Shown here: in pieces, positions 1-5,350 of the stretch
Layout of the letters: each line of letters opens with the position of its first letter
Numbering within the stretch: position 1 is the first letter of the stretch
NCBI GenBank assembly: GCA_013695115.1
Contig: JACDBD010000348.1
Location: 1-5,440 of the forward strand
Reading direction: 5' to 3'
Source: Actinomycetota bacterium
GTDB taxonomy: Bacteria; Actinomycetota; Acidimicrobiia; IMCC26256; JACDBD01
DNA: 5,440 bases
The notes under the pieces: generated by a model
Seen by the model: the letters and a program-made list of their open reading frames with translations, nothing else
Database searches by the model: none
Told to the model about the DNA's origin: nothing
Translations under genes and position numbers: made by a program

Positions 1-95
1 GCCACCACCTCGACCTCGCCGGGCCGCAGACCCAGCCGGTCTCGGAGGAGCTTCGGGATCACCAATCTGCCTGCCTTGTCAATGGTTGCACGCAT
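1..95 (-). CDS. VapB-type antitoxin, AbrB/MazE/SpoVT family (N-terminal part, runs off the window)
   Basis: The minus strand from the ATG at 95 reads MRATIDKAGRLVIPKLLRDR and continues LGLRPGEVEVV to the window edge. This is the swapped-hairpin AbrB/SpoVT DNA-binding fold: 'T-I-D-x-A-G-R-L-V-I-P-K' forms the first strand and loop, 'LLRDRLGL' the helix, and 'RPGEVEVV' the next strand. In actinobacteria this N-terminus is typical of short VapB antitoxins, which bind their own promoter and neutralise a PIN-domain VapC RNase. Only 31 codons are visible. The cognate vapC would normally follow immediately, to the left of position 1, and cannot be seen. A free-standing AbrB-like regulator is the alternative. 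The start is chosen because the family motif begins at this Met and a TAGGAT box lies six bases upstream. The family call is secure; the antitoxin role is inference. Confidence 0.85.
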   Translation of the reverse strand, partial: MRATIDKAGRLVIPKLLRDRLGLRPGEVEVV

Positions 96-101
96 GCCCG
101 A

Positions 102-130
102 ATCCTACCATCCAAGCGGTACGGTGACAG
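102..130 (-). promoter_or_regulatory. Candidate promoter of the leftward AbrB/VapB gene, possibly giving a leaderless transcript
   Basis: On the minus strand TAGGAT (102-107) fits the actinobacterial -10 pattern TANNNT. CTGTCA (125-130) is a 4/6 match to TTGACA with a 17-nt spacer. Only six bases separate the -10 box from the ATG at 95, so transcription would begin at or next to the start codon. Such leaderless starts are common in actinobacteria, and no Shine-Dalgarno sequence is present. The box lies in the short stretch between the gene and the divergent vapC remnant. Confidence 0.4.
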
Positions 131-374
131 CTCCGGCTCGGGGCGCTCGACTTTCGCCGCGCCCAGCTTGCCGTCGACGATCTCGTCGACCTCCCGCTGC
201 AGCGGGCATCGCATCGACCGCTCTTGGCGCGCTGCTGGGAGCTGCGCGAGAAGCTCCACCCCCTACGACGGCGCGTACGTCGCGCTCGCGGAGGCGTTGG
301 AAACCGTGCTGCTCACCGCCGACGTTCGGTTGGCCCGCGCCCCCGGCGTCCGATGCGCAATCGAGACGCCCTGA
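128..374 (+). pseudogene. VapC-type PIN-domain toxin remnant, N-terminally truncated and frameshifted
   Basis: Two frames join into the C-terminal part (about 81 residues) of a VapC RNase. From 128 one frame reads RLGALDFRRAQLAVDDLVDL and on to LLARCWELREKLH, ending near 259. The next frame continues from 261 with PYDGAYVALAEALETVLLTA, then DVRLARAPGVRCAIETP and TGA at 372-374. The join is the VapC signature 'W-E-L-R-x-x-L-x-x-Y-D-A/G-A-Y-V-A-L-A-E-A-L', followed by 'L-L-T-x-D-x-R-L-A'. The PIN acidic residues at 267-269 and 321-323 are intact. The break is the five-C run at 259-263; removing one C restores the frame. Upstream a TGA (125-127) closes the frame, and the N-terminal ~50 residues with the first catalytic Asp are absent, because a divergent gene sits where they should be. 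It cannot make an active toxin even if the frameshift were a sequencing error. Confidence 0.8.
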
Positions 375-405
375 CGACCGCTAAGGCCGGGTGCCGCGGC
401 GGTCG
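375..405. terminator. Candidate bidirectional hairpin terminator between the vapC remnant and tRNA-Arg
   Basis: CGACCGC (375-381) and GCGGTCG (399-405) form a perfect 7-bp GC-rich stem. An inner GGC/GCC stem (385-387 with 393-395) could cap it. The stem starts directly after the vapC-remnant stop codon and lies about 25 nt past the 3' end of the minus-strand tRNA, where two converging transcripts would end. There is no T-run on either side, so this would be a U-less hairpin of the kind proposed for high-GC actinobacteria. Chance pairing in GC-rich DNA is possible. Confidence 0.35.
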
Positions 406-430
406 GGCAGCGCGACGAGGGTGACATGCG

Positions 431-502
431 CGCCCTCGGCAGGATTCGAACCTGCGCACATGGCTCCGGAGGCCACTGCTCTATCCCCTGAGCTACGAGG
501 GC
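431..502 (-). tRNA. tRNA-Arg, anticodon CCG
   Basis: The minus strand folds as a complete 72-nt cloverleaf. The acceptor arms GCCCTCG (502-496) and CGAGGGC (438-432) pair perfectly. The D-stem is GCTC/GAGC around an AGGGGATA loop. The anticodon stem GTGGC/GCCAT encloses the loop CTCCGGA, giving anticodon CCG (plus-strand positions 467-469), which reads the Arg codon CGG. The T-stem is GCAGG/CCTGC around TTCGAAT. The variable loop has four bases, the discriminator base is G, and CCA is not encoded. CGG is one of the common Arg codons in GC-rich genomes such as this one. The 5' end lies 18 nt after the stop codon of the upstream protein gene, so it may be processed from that transcript. A TACCCT box (minus strand, 514-519) could instead be its own -10. 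Confidence 0.97.
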
Positions 503-520
503 GGAAAGGATCGAGGGTAC

Positions 521-1225
521 TCAGGTCAACGTGCCCTGGAGCTCGAGCGCGAGGATCCGGTTGAGCGCGTGCAGGGTCGCCCGGGCGGCGGCGTCGATCT
601 CGCTCTCGCCGGCAGCGATCCCGTAGCGGTAGGCCTCGGTCTCGGGCGCGTACAGCGCGACCGCCACGAGGAAGCGGCCGGGCGACGACGTCTCGATCGT
701 GCGCGCCCACGCCGGTGCGTAGGGCAGCAGCGTGCTGAACCCCCGCACCGCCTCCACGGTCGCGTGGACGGCGGCGACCGGGCCACCGCTGGCCGACGCC
801 CGCCCGATCGCGCGCCGGCCTCCCCGGGTGAGGTGCACCTCGACCTCGTCGGCCTCTGGGAACACGAGCACCGCCAGCAGGACCAGTCGGGGCTCGGGGG
901 CGGCTTCGGTCGCGACCGCGCTCGGAGCGGGCTCCTCGATGCTGACGAACCCCTCGCCGTTCCCCGATGCCCGCGGGTCGGCCGCGCTCGGAGCGTCGGA
1001 GACACCGCTCCCGGCCTCCCGCCAGCGCACCAGCTCTACCGCCACCGGCTGCTCCGAGTGGCGGGCGGCGATCCGCGACGCCTGGAGCGCGAGCCCCGAG
1101 TCGCCGGGGTCGTCGCGACCTCCCGCGTGCACCTGCACGAACAGCATGTCGTCGCGCTCGCTGAACCCGGCCGCGCGCACGCCCGGGAGCTTGCGGAGCT
1201 CGAGCTCGAGGTCGTCGAGGTTCAT
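521..1225 (-). CDS. Hypothetical protein of 234 residues with a probable internal beta-beta-alpha repeat
   Basis: I do not recognise a named family. The start at ATG 1225 has a clear ribosome binding site, GGAGAGGA, about 7 nt upstream. The same frame stays open to 1579, but that part overlaps the diguanylate cyclase gene. Residues 1-68 (MNLDDLELELRKLPGVRAAG and on to AVELVRW) look like a small alpha/beta domain. Residues 69-111 are a low-complexity Ala/Pro/Ser/Glu linker. Residues 112-227 look like two beta-beta-alpha units: one ends 'A-I-G-R-A-S-A-S-G-G-P-V-A-A-V-H-A-T-V-E-A-V' (139-160), the other 'Y-G-I-A-A-G-E-S-E-I-D-A-A-A-R-A-T-L-H-A-L' (201-221). The pattern recalls the regulatory domain of isopropylmalate synthase or other small ligand-binding alpha/beta domains, but this is only a pattern resemblance. 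No signal peptide, membrane segment or catalytic motif is visible, so it is probably cytoplasmic. It lies 40 nt downstream of the diguanylate cyclase and is probably in the same operon. Confidence 0.85.
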   Translation of the reverse strand: MNLDDLELELRKLPGVRAAGFSERDDMLFVQVHAGGRDDPGDSGLALQASRIAARHSEQPVAVELVRWREAGSGVSDAPSAADPRASGNGEGFVSIEEPAPSAVATEAAPEPRLVLLAVLVFPEADEVEVHLTRGGRRAIGRASASGGPVAAVHATVEAVRGFSTLLPYAPAWARTIETSSPGRFLVAVALYAPETEAYRYGIAAGESEIDAAARATLHALNRILALELQGTLT

Positions 1226-1265
1226 GGTCACGTCCTCTCCGCGCTCACGCGCCGTCCCGTCTCGC

Positions 1266-2168
1266 TCATTCGGGACGACGCTTCTTCGCCGCGTACAGGC
1301 GTTCGTCCGCCAGTCGGAACAACGTGTCGAACTCGTCGGCCTCGGTGGGGCAGACAGCGAGACCGTACGAGAACGGCGGCGCCGGTGCACCGGTCGGGTC
1401 GGCGGCGTGGACGCGCTCGAGGAGCCCGGGCACGTCGCCGGGGTTGGTGTTGGGGAGGATGAGACCGAACTCGTCGCCACCGATGCGGGCGGCGTCGTCC
1501 CCGAATCGCAGCACCCGCCGGAACCGGTCGGCGAGCGACCGCAGCGCGTCGTCGCCGGCGGCGTGACCGTGCTGGTCATTGAGGGCCTTGAACGCGTCGA
1601 GGTCGAGGATCACCAACGTGAACGGCCAGTTGTAGCGCCGGCTGCGGGCGACCCCGTTCTCGAGCAGGCGGTCGAAGCTGCGCCGGTCGTACAGCCCGGT
1701 GAGCGGGTCGTGCCAGGCGTCGTAGCGCAGGAAGTCGAGGCGCAGGGCGATCAGGCACACGTCGACGACGAGGACGTCGTCGAGGTCGCGTACGTCAGGG
1801 TCGGTGTACAGACCGGTCTTGGCATCGAGCAGGACGACCGAGCCGTTGTCGAGGGGTTGGCGTCCCGCTCGGAAGATCTGGCGGCCCAGCCCGGGCTCGT
1901 CGATCACGAGGATGGCGTCGTCGAGGTCGTAATAGGCGACGATGTCGTCGAGGGCGCGATACAAGATGCCGATGCCGGACGCGTTCGGACGGGCGAGCTC
2001 GCGGACCAGGTCTGCGCCAAGCTCGGACATCGCCGACGGGGCGTGGGGCGGGTCCGGCGGCGGGTCGGGGGAGGGGAGCACCGGTGGTGGCACGGGACCG
2101 TAGGCATCGTCCGGTACCGGCTGGAGGGCGCGCGCCACGGATCGTCCGCGCCCCCTGCGTCGAACCAC
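1266..2168 (-). CDS. Diguanylate cyclase (GGDEF domain) with GAF-like N-terminal region
   Basis: This 300-residue protein should make cyclic di-GMP from two GTP. Residues 1-48 are basic then Pro-rich and probably disordered. Residues 62-148 look like a compact GAF-type sensor ending in a long helix (131-150). The GGDEF domain follows: 'D-P-L-T-G-L-Y-D-R-R' (154-163), metal/GTP-binding 'D-L-D-A-F-K-A-L-N-D' (189-198), 'H-G-H-A-A-G-D-D-A-L' (200-209), the active-site GGDEF (230-234), and the closing 'A-D-E-R-L-Y-A-A-K-K' (287-296). All core residues are present. RFGD (221-224) lies exactly five residues before GGDEF, matching the RxxD inhibitory site, so product inhibition is likely. No EAL domain or membrane segment is seen. 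The GTG at 2168 is chosen because GGAGGGGG lies upstream. The ATG at 2030 (residue 47) would also keep both domains but has no visible ribosome binding site. The stimulus is unknown. Confidence 0.93.
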   Translation of the reverse strand: MVRRRGRGRSVARALQPVPDDAYGPVPPPVLPSPDPPPDPPHAPSAMSELGADLVRELARPNASGIGILYRALDDIVAYYDLDDAILVIDEPGLGRQIFRAGRQPLDNGSVVLLDAKTGLYTDPDVRDLDDVLVVDVCLIALRLDFLRYDAWHDPLTGLYDRRSFDRLLENGVARSRRYNWPFTLVILDLDAFKALNDQHGHAAGDDALRSLADRFRRVLRFGDDAARIGGDEFGLILPNTNPGDVPGLLERVHAADPTGAPAPPFSYGLAVCPTEADEFDTLFRLADERLYAAKKRRPE

Positions 2169-2177
2169 GTCGGTACG

Positions 2178-2185
2178 CCCCCTCC
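2178..2185 (-). promoter_or_regulatory. Ribosome binding site supporting the GTG start of the diguanylate cyclase
   Basis: On the minus strand GGAGGGGG ends 9 nt before the GTG at 2168. It is the only strong Shine-Dalgarno match near a candidate start of this gene. The internal ATG at 2030 is preceded by CCCCGTCGGCG, with none. The site therefore decides the start and adds the 46-residue Pro-rich N-terminus. Confidence 0.6.
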
Positions 2186-2257
2186 GCGGTCCGGCCCTGC
2201 CGGCCGTTGCCGCTGCGCTCCGCCCCCACGACGTCCCGCCTCCGCGAGACTCGGGTG

Positions 2258-2263
2258 AGAATA
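2258..2263 (-). promoter_or_regulatory. Candidate -10 box for the diguanylate cyclase operon
   Basis: TATTCT on the minus strand fits the -10 pattern (4/6 to TATAAT, with TANNNT intact) and would give a leader of about 80 nt before the GTG at 2168. No good -35 sits at 16-18 nt; the region there is GCGCGG. It lies in one of the few AT-containing patches of the 193-nt divergent intergenic region (2169-2361), where this operon must have its promoter. Weak support. Confidence 0.25.
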
Positions 2264-2325
2264 GCGGCGTTTACCACGCCCCGCGCGCAAACGCGAATGC
2301 CTCCCGGCAAATCGGGCCCGATCGG

Positions 2326-2331
2326 TACCAT
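2326..2331 (+). promoter_or_regulatory. Candidate -10 box for the argS-lysA-hom operon
   Basis: TACCAT fits TANNNT and lies 30 nt before the argS ATG, so the message would start near 2337-2340 with a leader of about 25 nt. There is no recognisable -35 at the proper distance. The box overlaps an upstream ATG (2330) that resembles the argS start. If this promoter is used, that ATG is not in the transcript. Confidence 0.3.
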
Positions 2332-2336
2332 GATTC

Positions 2337-2351
2337 GCGCGCTCTGCGCGC
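2337..2351 (+). repeat. Short palindrome (GCGCGC-TCT-GCGCGC) just upstream of argS
   Basis: Two GCGCGC hexamers separated by TCT form a perfect 6-bp inverted repeat whose right edge is 10 nt before the argS ATG. In RNA it could fold at the extreme 5' end of the leader; in DNA it could be an operator. argS has no Shine-Dalgarno sequence in this stretch, so the hairpin sits where ribosomes would land. The hexamer is simple and GC-only, so chance is a real alternative. Confidence 0.35.
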
Positions 2352-2361
2352 AATTTGTCCC

Positions 2362-4029
2362 ATGATCCGCGACGAGATCGTCCAGGCCCTGCGCGCCGCG
2401 CTGGCGGCGACCGGCTTGCCCGAGCCGGCGGGCGACCTCGCGCTCGAAACGCCCAAACTGCGCGAACACGGCGACTGGTCGTCGAACGTGGCGCTCCAGG
2501 TCGCCAAGCAGGCCGGTCGCCCGCCGCGGGAGGTCGCGCAGGAGCTCGCCGACGCGCTCGCGGCCAACCCGCCCGCGAACGTCGCCCGGGTCGAGATCGC
2601 CGGCCCCGGCTTCCTCAACTTCCACCTCGCCCCGACGTGGTTGCACGACGTGCTCCGCGCGGTGGTCGCGGCCGGGGACGAGTACGGACGGGGCGAGAGC
2701 CTCGCCGGCGGGCGCATCAACCTCGAGTTCGTGTCGGCCAATCCCACCGGGCCCCTGCACGCCGGTGGGGGTCGCTGGGTCGCGGTCGGCGACGCCATCG
2801 CCAATCTCCTCGATGCCCAGGGCGCGAGCGTCCACCGCGAGTACTACCTGAACGACGCCGGCAACCAGCTCGACACCTTCGGCGCCTCGCTCCTCGCCCG
2901 GTACGAGGGACGGGAGCCGCCCGAGGACGGCTACCAGGGCGAGTACCTGGTCGAGATGGCGGCCCGGATGCGGGCCGAGCTCGGCGCCGGGGTGACAGAA
3001 GAGGAGGCGCGCGAGTGGGGATACCGCGAGGCCGTCCGGATGCTCCGGGAGGACCTCGCCCGCATCGGCGTCGAGTTCGACACCTGGTTCTCGGAGCGCA
3101 CCCTGCACGAGCGGGGCGAGGTCGCCGACGTGCTGAAGGTGCTGGGCGAGCGGGGTCACACCTACGAGCAGGACGGCGCGACCTGGCTGCGGTCCACCAC
3201 CTTCGGCGACCAGCGCGACCGGGTGCTGGTCAAGAGCGACGGTTCGACCACCTATCTCGCCAACGACCTCGCCTACCACCGCGACAAGTTCGTGCGGGGC
3301 TGGGACCACCTCATCGACATCTGGGGCGCCGACCACCACGGCCAGGTGAAATCGCTCCAGGCGGGCACGGAGGCGCTGGGCTTCCCGGCCGGGGAGCCCG
3401 AGGTGATCCTGGGCCAACTGGTCCGGCTCCAGCGCGGCGGCGAGCCGGTGCGGATCTCGAAGCGGGCCGGGAACATCGTCACCCTGGCCGACATCCTCGA
3501 CGAGGTCGACCCCGACGTGTGCCGGCTCACCTTCCTGCTCCAGGGCATCGACACCGCCCAGACGTTCGACCTCGACGTGGTGACCGCGCAGTCGATGGAG
3601 AACCCCGTCTATTACGTGCAGTACGCCCACGCCCGCATCGTCTCGATCGGGCGCAAGGCCGCCGCCGCCGGCGTCGAGCGCCGTCCGTTGGCTGACGTCG
3701 ACCTCACACCGCTCGCGCACGAGCGCGAGATCGAGCTCTTGCGCGCGCTCGCGGTGTACCCGGACGTCGTCGCCGAAGCGGCCGCGCTGCGGGCGCCCCA
3801 CCGGGTCACGACGTGGGTGCGCGACTTCGCCAAGGACTTCCACGGCTTCTACCGCGACTGCCGCGTCGTCACCGACGATGCCCCGCTCACCCAGGCGCGA
3901 CTGTGGCTGATCGAAGCCTGTCGCATCGGCCTGGCCGACGCCCTCGGACTGCTCGGTGTCGGCGCCCCGGACGAGATGGCGCGCCTCGACGATGATGGCG
4001 CAGTTGAGGGAGAGGAAGCGGAAACGTGA
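2362..4029 (+). CDS. argS: Arginyl-tRNA synthetase
   Basis: This class I synthetase attaches arginine to tRNA-Arg in the cytoplasm, at the cost of ATP. The 555-residue length is normal. Residues 1-95 are the N-terminal domain that recognises the tRNA D-loop ('L-R-E-H-G-D-W-S-S-N-V-A-L' is typical). The HIGH box is 'S-A-N-P-T-G-P-L-H-A-G-G-G-R' with HAGG at 133-136; a second Gly in place of the last His is usual for actinobacterial ArgS. 'R-E-Y-Y-L-N-D-A-G-N-Q' and 'W-G-A-D-H-H-G' are further family blocks. The KMSKS equivalent is ISKR (365-368) in 'R-I-S-K-R-A-G-N'. The DALR anticodon-binding domain starts near 'Y-V-Q-Y-A-H-A-R-I' (418-426). After 'APDEM' there is an acidic tail of about 19 residues. 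The ATG has no Shine-Dalgarno. The stop overlaps the lysA start, so the two are translationally coupled. Confidence 0.98.
   Translation: MIRDEIVQALRAALAATGLPEPAGDLALETPKLREHGDWSSNVALQVAKQAGRPPREVAQELADALAANPPANVARVEIAGPGFLNFHLAPTWLHDVLRAVVAAGDEYGRGESLAGGRINLEFVSANPTGPLHAGGGRWVAVGDAIANLLDAQGASVHREYYLNDAGNQLDTFGASLLARYEGREPPEDGYQGEYLVEMAARMRAELGAGVTEEEAREWGYREAVRMLREDLARIGVEFDTWFSERTLHERGEVADVLKVLGERGHTYEQDGATWLRSTTFGDQRDRVLVKSDGSTTYLANDLAYHRDKFVRGWDHLIDIWGADHHGQVKSLQAGTEALGFPAGEPEVILGQLVRLQRGGEPVRISKRAGNIVTLADILDEVDPDVCRLTFLLQGIDTAQTFDLDVVTAQSMENPVYYVQYAHARIVSIGRKAAAAGVERRPLADVDLTPLAHEREIELLRALAVYPDVVAEAAALRAPHRVTTWVRDFAKDFHGFYRDCRVVTDDAPLTQARLWLIEACRIGLADALGLLGVGAPDEMARLDDDGAVEGEEAET
4006..4018 (+). 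promoter_or_regulatory. Ribosome binding site of lysA inside the argS 3' end
   Basis: The purine-rich GAGGGAGAGGAAG ends 7 nt before the GTG at 4026 and lies inside the last codons of argS. It settles the GTG as the lysA start. Together with the GTGA overlap it indicates coupled translation. The Gly/Glu-rich codons it imposes also account for part of the acidic tail of ArgS. Confidence 0.65.
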
Positions 4030-5318
4030 GCGATCCGGCGGCGCCGATCGACCGGGCCCTGATCGCGCCCGCGCTCCTCGACCTCGACCTCGAGGCGCTG
4101 GCGGCCGAGTACGGAACGCCGCTCTTCGTCTACGACGAGGACGAGCTCCGCTCGCGGTGCCGGGAGTACACCGCCCACTTCGGCGACGACAACGTCGCCT
4201 ACGCGAGCAAGGCGTTTCTGTGCAGGGCGATGACCCGCCTCGTGCACGAGGAGGGCCTGCACCTCGACGTCGCCACCGGCGGCGAGCTGCACGTCGGGTT
4301 GCAGGCCGCCTTCCCCGCCGACCGGATGATCCTGCACGGCAACAACAAGTCGGAGGACGAGCTGGTCGCGGCGCTCGACGCCGGGGTGGGTCGGATCGTC
4401 GCCGACTCGTTCGACGAGCTCGACCGGCTCGAGCGTCTCGCCGCCGAACGCGGGGTGGTGCCCCGGGTGCTCGTGCGGGTGACGCCGGGGGTCGAGGCGC
4501 ACACCCACGTGTTCATCGAGACCGGGACGGAGGAGTCGAAGTTCGGCTTCACCGTCACCGAGGGCGTCGCGCTGGCGGCGGCGGCGCGCGTGGCCGAGAG
4601 CCCGGTGCTCTCGCTTGCAGGCTTGCACTCGCACATCGGCTCGCAGATCTACGTGCTCGAGTCGTACCGGCGCGCGGTCGAGATCGTGGTGGGGCTGGCG
4701 GTTGAGATCACCGCGGCCACCGGGCAGGCGGTCGAGGAGCTGAACCTGGGCGGCGGGCTCGGCGTCCGCTACCTGCTCGACGATCCCGAGCGCGACGTCG
4801 CCGAGTACGCCAAGGTGCTGCGGGGCGCGCTCGACGACGCCTGCGCCGCGGCGCGCATCACGACGAAGCCCCGGCTCATGGTCGAGCCCGGCCGCTCGAT
4901 CGTCGCCCAGGGCGCGATCACGCTCTACCGCGTCGGCACGGTCAAGGAGATCCCCGGCGGGCCCACCTACGTGGCTGTCGACGGCGGCATGAGCGACAAC
5001 CCCCGGCCGGTGCTCTACGGCGCCGGTTACGAAGCGTACCTGCCCGCCCGAATCGACGAGCCTCGTCCGCTGGTCGCGTCGATCGCGGGGAAGCACTGCG
5101 AGCAGGGTGACCTGGTGGTCGCCGACGCCCACCTGCCCGCCGGCGTCGCCGTCGGCGACCTGCTGGCGGTACCGGTCACCGGCGCCTACGGCTACTCGAT
5201 GGCGTCGAACTACAACCAGGTCCCGCGTCCGGCGGTGCTGTTCGTCCGCGAGGGCCGGGAGCGGGTCGTGATCCGGCGCGAGACCCTCGACGATCTGCTC
5301 CGACTGGACGAGCCCTAG
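4026..5318 (+). CDS. lysA: Diaminopimelate decarboxylase
   Basis: This PLP enzyme decarboxylates meso-2,6-diaminopimelate to L-lysine, the last step of lysine synthesis. Its 430 residues form the fold-type III TIM barrel plus C-terminal beta domain. The PLP lysine is K62 in 'V-A-Y-A-S-K-A-F-L'. 'H-S-H-I-G-S-Q' (201-207) holds the cofactor-stacking His. 'G-G-G-L-G-V' (242-247) and 'E-P-G-R-S' (287-291) bind the phosphate and substrate. 'H-C-E-Q-G-D' has the active-site C358-E359 contributed across the dimer, and 'G-A-Y-G-Y-S-M-A-S-N-Y-N' carries the conserved Tyr near 388. All key residues are present, so it should be active. These motifs separate it from ornithine/arginine decarboxylases. The GTG start overlaps the argS stop as GTGA and has a strong ribosome binding site. 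argS-lysA pairing is known from other actinobacteria such as Corynebacterium glutamicum, where arginine and lysine influence expression. Confidence 0.98.
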   Translation: MSDPAAPIDRALIAPALLDLDLEALAAEYGTPLFVYDEDELRSRCREYTAHFGDDNVAYASKAFLCRAMTRLVHEEGLHLDVATGGELHVGLQAAFPADRMILHGNNKSEDELVAALDAGVGRIVADSFDELDRLERLAAERGVVPRVLVRVTPGVEAHTHVFIETGTEESKFGFTVTEGVALAAAARVAESPVLSLAGLHSHIGSQIYVLESYRRAVEIVVGLAVEITAATGQAVEELNLGGGLGVRYLLDDPERDVAEYAKVLRGALDDACAAARITTKPRLMVEPGRSIVAQGAITLYRVGTVKEIPGGPTYVAVDGGMSDNPRPVLYGAGYEAYLPARIDEPRPLVASIAGKHCEQGDLVVADAHLPAGVAVGDLLAVPVTGAYGYSMASNYNQVPRPAVLFVREGRERVVIRRETLDDLLRLDEP

Positions 5319-5350
5319 TCCGCGAGACTGGCCGCAGTGGGAGCCGTGTG

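Noticed and set aside
168..374. Small intact gene of 68 codons starting at ATG 168
   Set aside because: Its first ~30 residues are the wrong frame of the vapC remnant; only the part after the C5 run is PIN-like.
1226..1579. N-terminal extension of the 234-residue protein to an upstream start (352 codons)
   Set aside because: The added part is the out-of-frame shadow of the GGDEF gene, while ATG 1225 has a good ribosome binding site and starts an ordered domain.
732..2258. Open frame of 508 codons on the plus strand across the diguanylate cyclase and unknown gene
   Set aside because: Low-complexity translation overlapping two genes on the other strand, one with a complete GGDEF domain.
2169..2361. 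Riboswitch, T-box or CRISPR repeat in the divergent intergenic region
   Set aside because: I see no T-box specifier/antiterminator arrangement, lysine riboswitch core or regularly spaced repeats, only the short palindrome and start-site duplication.
2758..2769. Possible loss of the catalytic HIGH motif in ArgS (HAGG)
   Set aside because: Actinobacterial ArgS proteins commonly have HIGG or similar at this place; the rest of the active site is intact.
1795..3843. Open frame of 682 codons on the minus strand covering most of argS
   Set aside because: It is antiphase to argS, whose motifs are unmistakable. The translation is biased to Arg/Val/Gly/Asp/Leu with no domain, as expected opposite a GC-rich gene.
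3849..5132. Open frame of 427 codons on the minus strand opposite lysA
   Set aside because: Shadow of lysA caused by high third-position GC; no motifs and no ribosome binding site fitting the neighbours.
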